This document shows positions 8,474-17,024 of a stretch of 64,000 bases of DNA, one piece after another. Where the stretch lies: the NCBI RefSeq assembly GCF_001277195.1, contig NZ_CP012268.1:4154001-4218000 (forward strand), given 5' to 3'. Source of the stretch: Cronobacter muytjensii ATCC 51329. GTDB lineage: Bacteria; Pseudomonadota; Gammaproteobacteria; Enterobacterales; Enterobacteriaceae. The position numbers and the translations under genes were made by a program. The notes beneath the pieces are model-generated. The model saw nothing but the letters and a program-made list of their open reading frames with translations, was not told the origin of the DNA and ran no database searches. Each line of letters begins with the position of its first letter. Within the stretch, counting starts at the first letter, position 1.

Positions 8474-9463
8474 ATGAACAAGTGGGGCGTGGGCATTACT
8501 TTACTGTTGGCTTCGGCAAGCGTACTGGCGAAAGACGTTCAGTTGTTAAACGTCTCATACGATCCGACGCGCGAATTCTATGAGCAATATAACAAGGCAT
8601 TCAGCGCGCACTGGAAAAAAGAGACCGGCGACAACGTGGTGGTTCGCCAGTCACACGGCGGCTCCGGCAAGCAGGCGACCTCAGTTATCAACGGCATCAA
8701 GGCGGATGTCGTGACGCTGGCGCTGGCCTATGACGTCGATGCTATCGCCGGGCGTGGGCGTATCGATAAAAACTGGATCAAGCGCCTGCCGGACAACTCC
8801 GCGCCGTACACCTCCACCATCGTCTTCCTGGTGCGTAAGGGCAACCCGAAGCAGATCAAAGACTGGAACGATCTCGTGAAGCCGGGCGTGTCGGTTATCA
8901 CGCCGAACCCGAAGAGCTCCGGCGGCGCGCGCTGGAACTATCTGGCAGCCTGGGGCTACGCGCTGCATCACAACAACGGCGATCAGGCGAAAGCCCAGGC
9001 GTTCGTCAAGGCGCTGTATAAAAACGTCGAAGTGCTCGACTCCGGCGCGCGCGGCGCAACCAACACCTTCGTTGAGCGCGGCATTGGCGATGTGCTGATC
9101 GCCTGGGAAAACGAGGCGCTGCTGGCGGCCAACGAGCTTGGTAAAGACAAATTCGAAATCGTGACCCCGAGCGAGTCTATCCTTGCGGAGCCGACCGTCT
9201 CGGTCGTCGATAAAGTCGCGCAGGAGAAAGGCACCCAGACCGTGGCGGAAGCCTACCTGAAATACCTCTACTCACCGGAAGGCCAGGAGATCGCCGCGAA
9301 AAACTTCTACCGCCCTCGCGATACGCAAATTGCAGCGAAGTATGAAAACACCTTCCCGAAACTCAAGCTGTTTACGATTGATGACGTGTTCGGCGGCTGG
9401 ACCAAAGCGCAGCAGACGCACTTTGCCAACGGCGGTACGTTCGATCAAATCAGCAAGCGTTAA
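8474..9463 (+). CDS. sbp: Periplasmic sulfate-binding protein
   Basis: Solute-binding subunit delivering sulfate to the CysTWA ABC importer. The 329-residue precursor has a signal peptide (to about residue 19, ASVLAKD) and the family motifs LLNVSYDPTREFYEQYN, QSHGGSGKQ and TPNPKSSGGARWNYLAAW, which surround the anion pocket. It is monocistronic, between pfkA and cdh as in E. coli. Sulfur control through CysB is expected from the family, but no site was pinned down in the 166 bp upstream. Confidence 0.95.
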   Translation: MNKWGVGITLLLASASVLAKDVQLLNVSYDPTREFYEQYNKAFSAHWKKETGDNVVVRQSHGGSGKQATSVINGIKADVVTLALAYDVDAIAGRGRIDKNWIKRLPDNSAPYTSTIVFLVRKGNPKQIKDWNDLVKPGVSVITPNPKSSGGARWNYLAAWGYALHHNNGDQAKAQAFVKALYKNVEVLDSGARGATNTFVERGIGDVLIAWENEALLAANELGKDKFEIVTPSESILAEPTVSVVDKVAQEKGTQTVAEAYLKYLYSPEGQEIAAKNFYRPRDTQIAAKYENTFPKLKLFTIDDVFGGWTKAQQTHFANGGTFDQISKR

Positions 9464-9567
9464 ATACCCTGGCCACAAGGATGTGGCCCGCTTTTTCCGC
9501 GCAATAGTGCCCCGTAGCGTTCCGTTTTACGCTACGCTTTGCGTTTACGGAATCATCAGGGCGAAGC

Positions 9568-10335
9568 ATGAAGCGAATAGTGTCTGTCACGATCACACTC
9601 ATTGTCTTACTGGCGCTGGCCGCGCTGGTGGCGTGGCGCTATTTCCTTGCGGACGATCCCGACATCCTCAGGCGCATCGTGACGCAGCAGTGTCTGCCCG
9701 GCGAACGTGAACGCCAGAACCCCGCGCCCTGCGCGCAGGTGAACCTCCCTGCCGGCTACGCTGTGCTGAAAGATATCAACGGCCCGCTGCAATACCTGTT
9801 AATGCCGCTGTGGAAAATCAACGGTATCGAAAGCCCGCAACTGCTTTCCGATAACACCCCCAACTTTTTCTGGCAGGCCTGGCAGGCGCGCCGCTGGATG
9901 AGCGAAAAGCGCGGTAGCCCGGTGCCGGATAGCGCCGTCTCGCTGACCATCAACTCCAGGCTGGGCCGTTCCCAGAACCATCTGCATATCCACATCTCCT
10001 GCCTGCGCCCGGATGTGCGCGCGCAGCTTGACGCGGCGATGACCGCCATCGGCAGCCGCTGGCAGCCGTTTCCGGGCGGCTTGCGCGGGCACGACTATCT
10101 GGCGCGGCACATCACCGGCGAAGAACTGTCGCGTCGCTCGCCATTCCTCATGCTGGCAGAAGAAGTGCCGCAGGCGCGTGAGCACATGGGCCGCTATTCG
10201 CTGGCGCTGGCGCCGCTAAAAGATGGCGCGTTTGTCCTGCTCGCGACCCGTCGCAACCTTCTGCAACTGAACCTGGCGCACAGCGAAGAGCTACAGGATC
10301 ACGACTGCGCGCTTCTGCAAAAAGGCAATCCATAA
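9568..10335 (+). CDS. cdh: CDP-diacylglycerol pyrophosphatase
   Basis: Hydrolyses CDP-diacylglycerol to phosphatidate and CMP at the inner membrane. The 255-residue protein has one N-terminal membrane helix (about 5-24) and the HIT-like catalytic motif NHLHIHISC near residues 137-145. Length fits E. coli Cdh. It follows sbp as in E. coli, but the gene that normally comes next there (tpiA) is replaced by a DASS-family transporter, so the conserved block ends here. Confidence 0.93.
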   Translation: MKRIVSVTITLIVLLALAALVAWRYFLADDPDILRRIVTQQCLPGERERQNPAPCAQVNLPAGYAVLKDINGPLQYLLMPLWKINGIESPQLLSDNTPNFFWQAWQARRWMSEKRGSPVPDSAVSLTINSRLGRSQNHLHIHISCLRPDVRAQLDAAMTAIGSRWQPFPGGLRGHDYLARHITGEELSRRSPFLMLAEEVPQAREHMGRYSLALAPLKDGAFVLLATRRNLLQLNLAHSEELQDHDCALLQKGNP

Positions 10336-10393
10336 CATTTACTTAACGTCTGGCGCGCCGTAGACTTGCTGAAAAATTCATCAGGAGACAGGT

Positions 10394-11698
10394 ATGTCCG
10401 TCTGGCTTGCGCATCCGCTTTTCTTACCCGCCCTTATTATTCTGCTGACGATCGTGCTCTGGGCGACGTCCCTGCTACCGGAATTTATCACCGCGCTGCT
10501 CTTTTTCGCGGTGGCGATGATAGCCAAAATCGCCCCGCCGGAGGTTCTGTTCGGCGGCTTCGCGTCATCGGCGTTCTGGCTGGTGTTCAGCGGCTTCGTG
10601 CTGGGCGTGGCTATTCGCAAAACCGGGCTGGCGGACCGCGCCGCGCGGGCGTTATCGGCGCGGCTGACGGACTCCTGGTGGCAGATGGTAGCGAGCGTGG
10701 TGCTGCTCAGCTATGCGCTGGCGTTTGTAATGCCCTCCAACATGGGGCGCATCGCGCTGCTGATGCCGATTGTGGCGGCGATGGCCAGACGCGCCGGCAT
10801 CGAGGAAAACACCCGCGGCTGGTACGGCCTGGCGCTGGCGGTAGGCTTCGGCACGTTCCAGCTCTCCGCGACCATTCTGCCTGCTAACGTGCCGAACCTC
10901 GTCATGAGCGGCGCGGCGGAAGGCTCTTTCGGCATTCATCTTAACTATCTGCCCTATCTGCTGCTGCACACGCCGGTACTGGGGCTGCTCAAGGGCGCGG
11001 TGCTGATAGCGCTTATCTGCTGGCTGTTCCCCGGCAAGCCGCAGCCGCCGCGCGAACTGCCCGCCGCAACGCCGATGAGCCGCGCCGAAAAACGCCTCGG
11101 CTGGCTTTTGCTGGTGGTGCTGGTGCTGTGGGTGACGGAGAGCTGGCACGGCATCGGGCCTGCCTGGACGGGGCTTGCGGCGGCGGTCATCACGCTGCTG
11201 CCGCGCGTCGGGTTTATTACCGGCGATGAGTTCGCCAGCGGCGTTAATATGCGTACCTGTATCTACGTGGCGGGCATTCTTGGCCTTGCGACGACCGTCA
11301 CCCATACCGGCATCGGCAGCGCGGTCGGCGAGGCGCTGATGCATATTATGCCGCTTGATCCGGAACGCCCCTTTACGAGCTTCGCCGCGCTCACCGGCAT
11401 CACCACCGCGCTGAATTTCATTATGACCGCCAACGGCGTTCCGGCGCTTTACACCACGCTTGCGGAAAGCTTTTCACGCAGCACCGGGTTTCCGCTGCTG
11501 TCGACCATTATGATTCAGGTGCTGGGATATTCGACGCCGCTGCTGCCGTATCAGGCGTCGCCGATTGTGGTGGCGATGGCGCTTGGCAACGTACCGGCGC
11601 GCGCCGGGATGAAGCTCTGTCTGGCGCTGGCGATCGTCACGTTTCTTTTCCTGCTGCCGCTGGATTACGGCTGGTTCCGGCTGCTGGGTAAACTCTGA
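10394..11698 (+). CDS. DASS (SLC13) family anion transporter
   Basis: A 434-residue polytopic protein with about 11-12 hydrophobic helices. It fits the divalent anion:sodium symporter family, which imports dicarboxylates, citrate or sulfate. The first half has the motif LAFVMPSNMGRIALLMPI and the second has NFIMTANGVPALYTT, matching the paired hairpin-loop anion sites of the family, although the usual SNT is written as SNM here. The substrate cannot be told. It lies 58 bp after cdh and 23 bp before a small orphan gene, with which it is probably co-transcribed. Confidence 0.75.
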   Translation: MSVWLAHPLFLPALIILLTIVLWATSLLPEFITALLFFAVAMIAKIAPPEVLFGGFASSAFWLVFSGFVLGVAIRKTGLADRAARALSARLTDSWWQMVASVVLLSYALAFVMPSNMGRIALLMPIVAAMARRAGIEENTRGWYGLALAVGFGTFQLSATILPANVPNLVMSGAAEGSFGIHLNYLPYLLLHTPVLGLLKGAVLIALICWLFPGKPQPPRELPAATPMSRAEKRLGWLLLVVLVLWVTESWHGIGPAWTGLAAAVITLLPRVGFITGDEFASGVNMRTCIYVAGILGLATTVTHTGIGSAVGEALMHIMPLDPERPFTSFAALTGITTALNFIMTANGVPALYTTLAESFSRSTGFPLLSTIMIQVLGYSTPLLPYQASPIVVAMALGNVPARAGMKLCLALAIVTFLFLLPLDYGWFRLLGKL

Positions 11699-11721
11699 GG
11701 CAACGCGACGCGGAGAACAGC

Positions 11722-12114
11722 ATGACGACGATGCATTTTGCGGTCTGGTATTCCACGACTGACGATGAAAAGGCGCTGCGTGAGGCGCTGCCCGCGCCCG
11801 GCTGCGAGCGCCATTTTTTGCAGGATTTCGGGTTTGCGCCGGGCCATGCGGAACGCGCGATCGCGCTCTGGTATGGTGCCGTGCCCGGCGAGACGGGATC
11901 GATTCATCCGCACAATCCGGCGCTCGACCCGCAGTTTGCGTTTTTAACCCGCGCGGCGGCGGAACAGCTTTGCGAGCGCGGCGTCAGCGATATCAGCTTT
12001 CTTTACGCGCTGCCTGACGTCGACTATTACGGCGAGAAAGAGTCCTCGCCACTGCTCGTTTTTCTGGGCAACATCCTGTGCTGCCCGCCGCCCGGTTTTC
12101 AGCTGCCGCGGTAG
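11722..12114 (+). CDS. Conserved hypothetical protein, 130 aa
   Basis: I do not recognise this family. The product is soluble and acidic, with no signal peptide or membrane helix and a Trp/Tyr-rich start (MHFAVWYSTTDDEKAL). A GGAG at 11712-11715 supports the ATG. It is read 23 bp after the DASS transporter. Its last 16 bases overlap the 3' end of hiuH on the other strand, so the two genes meet tail to tail. A remote likeness to small contact-dependent immunity proteins (Imm22 type) is only a guess. Confidence 0.6.
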   Translation: MTTMHFAVWYSTTDDEKALREALPAPGCERHFLQDFGFAPGHAERAIALWYGAVPGETGSIHPHNPALDPQFAFLTRAAAEQLCERGVSDISFLYALPDVDYYGEKESSPLLVFLGNILCCPPPGFQLPR

Positions 12115-12506
12115 GTGGAGTAGCCGTACTGGCTCAGCAGCAGCGGCACATGGTAGTGCTCGTCGGTGTTGTCGATATGGAACACCACCGGCACTTCCGG
12201 GAAAAAGCTGGACTGCTTATGCGAGGCGAAATAGTCGCCGGTTTCAAAGATAACGCGATAGTCGCCTGTGGCGGCGGGCGCGTCCGGCCACAGCGCTTTG
12301 ATACGGCCATCTTTATCGGTTGTCGCCTGGTTCAGCGGCTGCCATGCGTCGCCCTGTTTTTTCTCAAGCTTAACCACTACGCCCGGCGCGGGTTTGCCGG
12401 TCTGTTCATTGAGCACATGTACGCTCAGTAAGTTTGAAGACGCGGCAAGCGCCAGCCCTGGCAGAGCGAAAAGGGCAGCGGCGGCAAGCGTTTGAAAACG
12501 GTTCAT
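12099..12506 (-). CDS. hiuH: 5-hydroxyisourate hydrolase, periplasmic (transthyretin-like)
   Basis: Hydrolyses 5-hydroxyisourate, the product of urate oxidation. The 135-residue precursor has a signal peptide to about residue 22 (FALPGLALA), then the transthyretin fold with LSVHVLNEQTGKPAPGV, the active-site His in that strand, HYHVPLLLSQYGYSTYRGS, and the C-terminal YRGS signature. AAGGAGG is correctly spaced for the second in-frame ATG (12506), not for the one two codons upstream. It is divergent from hprRS with a shared operator, as yedX is from yedWV in E. coli. Confidence 0.92.
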   Translation of the reverse strand: MNRFQTLAAAALFALPGLALAASSNLLSVHVLNEQTGKPAPGVVVKLEKKQGDAWQPLNQATTDKDGRIKALWPDAPAATGDYRVIFETGDYFASHKQSSFFPEVPVVFHIDNTDEHYHVPLLLSQYGYSTYRGS

Positions 12507-12575
12507 TGTCATTCCTCCTTAATGGGTTGTGTGGTTATCCTGCCAGCCGCGCGCGGGAAAACGCCTGACGCGAAG

Positions 12576-12591
12576 ATGACAGTTTTGTCAT
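12576..12591. promoter_or_regulatory. HprR/CusR-type operator between hiuH and hprRS
   Basis: Perfect palindrome ATGACA-GTTT-TGTCAT in the 135-bp divergent region. HprR and CusR of E. coli bind near-identical TGACA/TGTCA palindromes. It is placed to serve both promoters. Confidence 0.75.
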
Positions 12592-12641
12592 CCGGCGTGT
12601 CTGCGCTGGGCAGCGCCTGCGTTCTTTGCGAGACTGTCGCC

Positions 12642-13322
12642 ATGAAACTGCTACTGATTGAAGACAACGAAAAAACCCGCGCGTGGCTCGAAAAGGGGCT
12701 GCGCGAGGCGGGGCTGGTGGTGGACGCTGTCGCCGACGGGCGCGATGGCCTGCACCTGGCGCTGGACCAGGACTATGCGCTTATCATCCTTGATATCATG
12801 CTGCCGGGCCTCGACGGCTGGCAGGTGTTGCGCGCGCTGCGCACCGCCAAAGCCACGCCGGTACTCTGCCTGACGGCGAGAGACGCAGTCAGCGATCGCG
12901 TCAAGGGGCTGGAGCTTGGCGCGGATGACTATCTGGTAAAGCCCTTTTCTTTCGCCGAACTGCTGGCGCGCGTACGGGCCCAGCTGCGGCGTCATGCGCC
13001 CGCCGCTGCGACGTTACAGGTGGCCGACCTCACGCTTGATACCGCGCGTCACGCCGCCAGCCGCGGCGGCGAGCGGATCGCGCTGACCCGCCAGGAATTT
13101 ACCCTGCTCTGGCTGCTGGCGAGCCGCGTCGGGGAGATTTTGCCGCGCACGCTTATCGCGAGCGAAGTCTGGGGCATCAATTTTGACAGCGAAACCAACG
13201 TGGTGGATGTCGCCATCCGTCGCCTGCGCAAGAAAATCGACGATCCCTTCCCGCTCAAGCTGATTGAAACCGTCCGCGGCATGGGATATCGGCTCAACGC
13301 GCCGGAGGAGAGCGATGCGTAG
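12642..13322 (+). CDS. hprR: Response regulator HprR (YedW)
   Basis: OmpR-family regulator of the hydrogen-peroxide/hypochlorous-acid responsive HprSR system, which controls hiuH and msrPQ in E. coli. The 226-residue protein has a receiver with D51 and the LVKPF lysine, then a winged helix with RLRKKIDDPF and TVRGMGYRLN. The frame is open 50 codons upstream over the operator; the ATG at 12642 is chosen by homology, and no strong ribosome site precedes it. Its end overlaps hprS by eight bases. Confidence 0.9.
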   Translation: MKLLLIEDNEKTRAWLEKGLREAGLVVDAVADGRDGLHLALDQDYALIILDIMLPGLDGWQVLRALRTAKATPVLCLTARDAVSDRVKGLELGADDYLVKPFSFAELLARVRAQLRRHAPAAATLQVADLTLDTARHAASRGGERIALTRQEFTLLWLLASRVGEILPRTLIASEVWGINFDSETNVVDVAIRRLRKKIDDPFPLKLIETVRGMGYRLNAPEESDA

Positions 13323-14676
13323 CCCTTCACTGACGCTGCGCCTGACGCTCATTTTTACGCTGCTGGTGGCGTTCGCCTGCGGCATTACCGGCGTGTCGCT
13401 CTACCGCTCGCTCAGCGCGGAGCTGGTCTGGCGCGACGATCAGACGTTGCTCAACCGCGCCTCGCAATTGCGCCAGCTTTTGACGGACGGCGCCGAACCG
13501 CGCCAGCTGCCGCTCTATTTCAACCGTATGCTGGATACGCGACAGGATGTGCTGCTGATCCGCCGCGTCGATGGCGACACGCTGGTGAACATCAACCAGG
13601 CGGGCGTGACGCTGCCGACGCTCGCGCCGGTGTTGCCGGGGCGGAGCGTGAACGAACAGGCGTTGCACCGCTGGCGGCGGCCCGACGGCGTGTATGTCAG
13701 CGCGATAGCCCTGACGGCGAGCGATAAAAACGGGCCGCTGGTCATCACCGTGGCGCGCGTGGCGCAGGAGCGCGCGCAGATGCTGGCGGAATATCGGCGG
13801 GAAAGCCTGCTGGTCTGCCTGCTGGCGACGCTCGCCGCCGCGCTGTTAAGCCCGTGGCTTATCCGCCGCGGACTGCGGGCGATTCGCCGTCTTAGCGAGG
13901 CTACCGCCCGCACTGGCAGCGAGACGCTGCAACAGCCGCTAAGCCTGGAGACCCTGCCGCGCGAGCTGTTGCCGCTTGGCGAGGCGCTCAATACCATGCG
14001 CCGCCGGCTGGCGGAGGATTTCGCCCGGCTGACGCGCTTTGCCGACGATCTCGCCCATGAGCTGCGCACGCCGGTCAACATTCTGCTGGGGCAGAATCAG
14101 GTCGCGCTACAACGCCCGCGCAGCGTGCAGGAGTATCAGAACCTGCTTGCCGGCAATATCGAAGAGCTGGAGCAGATGACCCGACTTATTGAAAACATTC
14201 TGTTTCTCGCCCGCGCCGATCATCAAAACATCGCGCTACGCCGCGAGACGCTGGCGCTTGAGCCGTTTATCCATCAACTGACCGATTTCCTGGAGCCGCT
14301 GGCGGAAGAGCGCGGCATCACGTTCAGCGTGCAGGCGAGCGGAGTGCTGCGCGCCGACCGCCTGCTCCTCCAGCGAGCGCTTACTAACCTTCTGACCAAC
14401 GCGCTGCGCCATGCGCCAACGGGTGGCGACGTACGGATCGCCGCTGCTCAGGAGGCGGACTACGCAGTATTAAGCGTCGCCAATCCGGGCGCGCCGATAG
14501 CCGAGGCGGATAAACTGTTTCTGCGCTTCTGGCGCGGCGACAACGCGCGCCACACGCCCGGGACTGGTCTTGGGCTGGCGCTCACCCAGGCGATCGTGCG
14601 GCTACACGGCGGTCAGGTGGCGGTCGAGCATGAAGAGGGCTGGAACCGCTTTATTCTGCGGTTCCCGGCGGCGTAA
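13315..14676 (+). CDS. hprS: Sensor histidine kinase HprS (YedV)
   Basis: Inner-membrane kinase partner of HprR. The 453-residue protein has membrane helices at about 10-30 and 163-180, a periplasmic sensor between them, a HAMP linker, H248 in DDLAHELRTPVNILL, and ATPase boxes NLLTNALRHA and GTGLGLALTQ. Cysteines C22 and C168 both fall inside the membrane helices; a membrane cysteine of E. coli HprS is implicated in redox sensing. Overlap with hprR by eight bases implies coupled translation. Confidence 0.9.
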   Translation: MRSPSLTLRLTLIFTLLVAFACGITGVSLYRSLSAELVWRDDQTLLNRASQLRQLLTDGAEPRQLPLYFNRMLDTRQDVLLIRRVDGDTLVNINQAGVTLPTLAPVLPGRSVNEQALHRWRRPDGVYVSAIALTASDKNGPLVITVARVAQERAQMLAEYRRESLLVCLLATLAAALLSPWLIRRGLRAIRRLSEATARTGSETLQQPLSLETLPRELLPLGEALNTMRRRLAEDFARLTRFADDLAHELRTPVNILLGQNQVALQRPRSVQEYQNLLAGNIEELEQMTRLIENILFLARADHQNIALRRETLALEPFIHQLTDFLEPLAEERGITFSVQASGVLRADRLLLQRALTNLLTNALRHAPTGGDVRIAAAQEADYAVLSVANPGAPIAEADKLFLRFWRGDNARHTPGTGLGLALTQAIVRLHGGQVAVEHEEGWNRFILRFPAA

Positions 14677-14682
14677 GGCGGT

Positions 14683-15333
14683 TCAGGAGAGTTTCAGCGC
14701 CGCCATCATGCCGATAATGTTGGTCGCCGAATGCAGCACGATGGGCGCCAGCAGGCTGCCGGTATGAATGCGCACCTGACAGAGGATCACCGAGAAGACA
14801 AACAGCCAGATGAAGGTGGTAGGCATCTGATATTGCGCGTGGCCGATGGCGAAAAACAGCGAGGTGGCGACCATCGCTATCGTCTGGCCGGTTTTGCCCC
14901 AACCGATGCCCGCGTTCAGCAAAAAGCCGCGGCAGATAACCTCTTCCACCACCGGCGCCAGCAGGCAGATGCAGATCGCCGTCAGCGCCAGGCTAAAGGA
15001 TGACATCTCTGACAGCGTGGCGCTCCAGGGCTCCTGCCTGCCAAACAACCCGTGGATCATCGAAAGCGCCATCAGCGCCAGCCCCGGCAATACCAGCGAT
15101 TGCACGCTCAGCCTGCCCGGCGGCAGCAGTCCGTAGTGTTTCTGATACGTTCGCCAGCAGAGCAGGGCGAAGGGAAGCCAGAACACGAAATAGAGCAGCG
15201 GCGTGGCGAACCCGGCACGGTAAATACCTGAATAGCCTGGTAACAGGGAGATGGCGACCGGTAGCGTAAACCAGGCCACCCCGACGGTAATGCAAAGCAG
15301 CGTATGTTGAAATCTGTCCGCGGGCGCGTTCAT
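14683..15333 (-). CDS. CPBP-family intramembrane metalloprotease
   Basis: A 216-residue membrane protein of the CAAX-protease/bacteriocin-processing (Abi) family. The three family motifs are visible: EEVICRG, FFAIGHAQYQ and LHSATNIIGM, supplying the Glu/His metal ligands. About six or seven hydrophobic helices are present. A start 13 codons further out is possible, but AAGGA lies just before the ATG at 15333. It converges on hprS with a six-base gap. Targets are unknown; members process peptides or act as bacteriocin self-immunity factors. Confidence 0.8.
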   Translation of the reverse strand: MNAPADRFQHTLLCITVGVAWFTLPVAISLLPGYSGIYRAGFATPLLYFVFWLPFALLCWRTYQKHYGLLPPGRLSVQSLVLPGLALMALSMIHGLFGRQEPWSATLSEMSSFSLALTAICICLLAPVVEEVICRGFLLNAGIGWGKTGQTIAMVATSLFFAIGHAQYQMPTTFIWLFVFSVILCQVRIHTGSLLAPIVLHSATNIIGMMAALKLS

Positions 15334-15427
15334 GATTACGTCCTTGTCGCAAAGGAAAATGGCGCGGGCCATTCCCGCTGCTGCGGATTATACCTGGCCT
15401 TTGCACGCCGATAAGCTTTTTCGCGCC

Positions 15428-15454
15428 GCGGCCTGCGCCGCAAACGCAGGCCGC
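15428..15454 (-). terminator. Strong GC hairpin after the cupin gene
   Basis: Perfect 10-bp stem (15428-15437 with 15445-15454) just past the cupin stop. There is no U-tract directly after it on the minus strand, so it may act with Rho or only protect the 3' end. Confidence 0.4.
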
Positions 15455-15459
15455 GCTTA

Positions 15460-15864
15460 TCAACCGCGCGCGTGGTACTGCGCGTCGCTGACGTGCTCCA
15501 GCCACTCCACGACGCTGCCGTCCTGCGCTTCCTGTATCGCGATATGCGTCAGCGGCGTGGTCGGGCTTGCGCCATGCCAGTGTTTTTCATGCGGCGGGAT
15601 CCAGACCACGTCGCCGGGGCGAATCTCCCGCGCAGGCTGGCCCCAGGTCTGCACGTAGCCGAAACCGGCGGTGACGATAAGCGTCTGGCCCAGCGGGTGC
15701 GTATGCCAGGCGGTACGCGCGCCGGGCTCAAAGGTCACGCTGCCGCCGCTCGCGCGGGCCGGATCGTTTGCCGGAAAGAGCGGGTCGATACGCACCGTAC
15801 CCGTAAACCACGCCTCCGGGCCGCCATAAGAGGCGCGTGAACCGCAACGGTAAATCTCAGTCAT
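15460..15864 (-). CDS. Cupin-domain protein (quercetinase-like/carboxymuconolactone-associated type)
   Basis: A 134-residue single-cupin protein. Motif 1 (GARTAWHTHPLGQTLIVTAG) and motif 2 (GDVVWIPPHEKHWHGA) supply the His/Glu metal ligands of the beta-barrel. Small cupins of this kind occur beside alcohol dehydrogenases and oxidoreductases, where they are annotated as detoxifying accessory proteins; the reaction is not known. AGGAGA precedes the ATG at 15864. It is the third gene after the MFS transporter and yahK on the same strand, 79 bp past yahK. Confidence 0.8.
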   Translation of the reverse strand: MTEIYRCGSRASYGGPEAWFTGTVRIDPLFPANDPARASGGSVTFEPGARTAWHTHPLGQTLIVTAGFGYVQTWGQPAREIRPGDVVWIPPHEKHWHGASPTTPLTHIAIQEAQDGSVVEWLEHVSDAQYHARG

Positions 15865-15943
15865 CACAATCTCCTGTCAAAGCTAAAAGCGTTATGGACC
15901 ACATCGCGACGCCGGACGTTTACGTCGCCCGGCGTGGGAATAC

Positions 15944-16990
15944 TCAGGCGAGCGTGGCGGTGTCTATCACGAAGCGATATTTCACATCGCCTTTGATCAT
16001 GCGCTCCCAGGCCTCGTTGATCTCGTCAGCACGGATGAGCTCAATGTCGGCGACAATGTTGTGTTCGGCGCAGAAATCGAGCATCTCCTGGGTTTCCGGT
16101 ATGCCGCCAATCATGGAGCCTGCAATCGCGCGGCGTTTGAAAATCAGGTTAAACACCTCCGGCGATGGGTGCGGCGAGGCAGGCGCGCCGACCAGCGTCA
16201 TCGTGCCGTCACGTTTGAGCAGCGCGGTGAACGCATCCAGGCTGTGTGGCGCCGCCACGGTATTGAGGATGAAATCGAAGCTTTTCGCGTGCGCCTGCAT
16301 CTCATCGGCGTTGCGCGACACCACCACGTCATCCGCGCCCAGCGCTCTCGCCGCGTCGCGTTTGGATTCTGAAGTGGTGAACGCCACCACCTGCGCGCCC
16401 ATCGCATGCGCAAGCTTAATGCCCATATGCCCAAGCCCGCCGATGCCGACAATGCCCACTTTTTTCCCGGGCCCGATATTCCAGTGGCGCAGCGGCGAAT
16501 ACGTAGTGATCCCGGCGCACAGCAGCGGCGCCACGGCGGCAAGCTGCGATTCCGGATGACGGATGCGCAACACGTAGCGCTCATGCACCACGATCTGCTG
16601 CGAGTAACCGCCGAGCGTATAGCCTGGCGCGTCCGCCGTCGGGAAGTTATAAGTGCCTGTCATATGATCGCAGTAGTTTTCCAGGCCCTCGTCGCACTCC
16701 TCGCAGTGTTTGCAACTGTCCACGATACAACCCACGCCCACCAAATCGCCCGGCTTAAAGCCGGAAACCTGCGCCCCGGTCGCGGTGACGCGTCCGACGA
16801 TTTCATGGCCTGGCACGCAGGGAAATAACGTGCCCGCCCATTCGGCGCGCGCCTGGTGAATATCGGAGTGGCAGACGCCGCAATACGCGATGGCGATTTG
16901 CACATCCTGCGCGCCCGGTTCGCGGCGTGAAATCTCCATAGGTTCAAGCGGTTGCGTAGCACAAATCGCGCCAATAGCTTTGATTTTCAT
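15944..16990 (-). CDS. yahK: Zinc-dependent NADP aldehyde reductase / alcohol dehydrogenase, YahK type
   Basis: Medium-chain dehydrogenase/reductase that reduces a broad range of aldehydes. The 348-residue protein reads as a close homologue of E. coli YahK. It has the catalytic zinc ligands in AYCGVCHSDIHQ and PGHEIVGRV, four structural-zinc cysteines in CIVDSCKHCEECDEGLENYC, and the nucleotide motif GIGGLGHMG. It is 34 bp downstream of the MFS gene, so it is probably co-transcribed with it and under the divergent LysR regulator. Confidence 0.9.
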   Translation of the reverse strand: MKIKAIGAICATQPLEPMEISRREPGAQDVQIAIAYCGVCHSDIHQARAEWAGTLFPCVPGHEIVGRVTATGAQVSGFKPGDLVGVGCIVDSCKHCEECDEGLENYCDHMTGTYNFPTADAPGYTLGGYSQQIVVHERYVLRIRHPESQLAAVAPLLCAGITTYSPLRHWNIGPGKKVGIVGIGGLGHMGIKLAHAMGAQVVAFTTSESKRDAARALGADDVVVSRNADEMQAHAKSFDFILNTVAAPHSLDAFTALLKRDGTMTLVGAPASPHPSPEVFNLIFKRRAIAGSMIGGIPETQEMLDFCAEHNIVADIELIRADEINEAWERMIKGDVKYRFVIDTATLA

Positions 16991-17024
16991 AACGAGGCTC
17001 CTTAGTAGTCAGCCGTATTACGGC

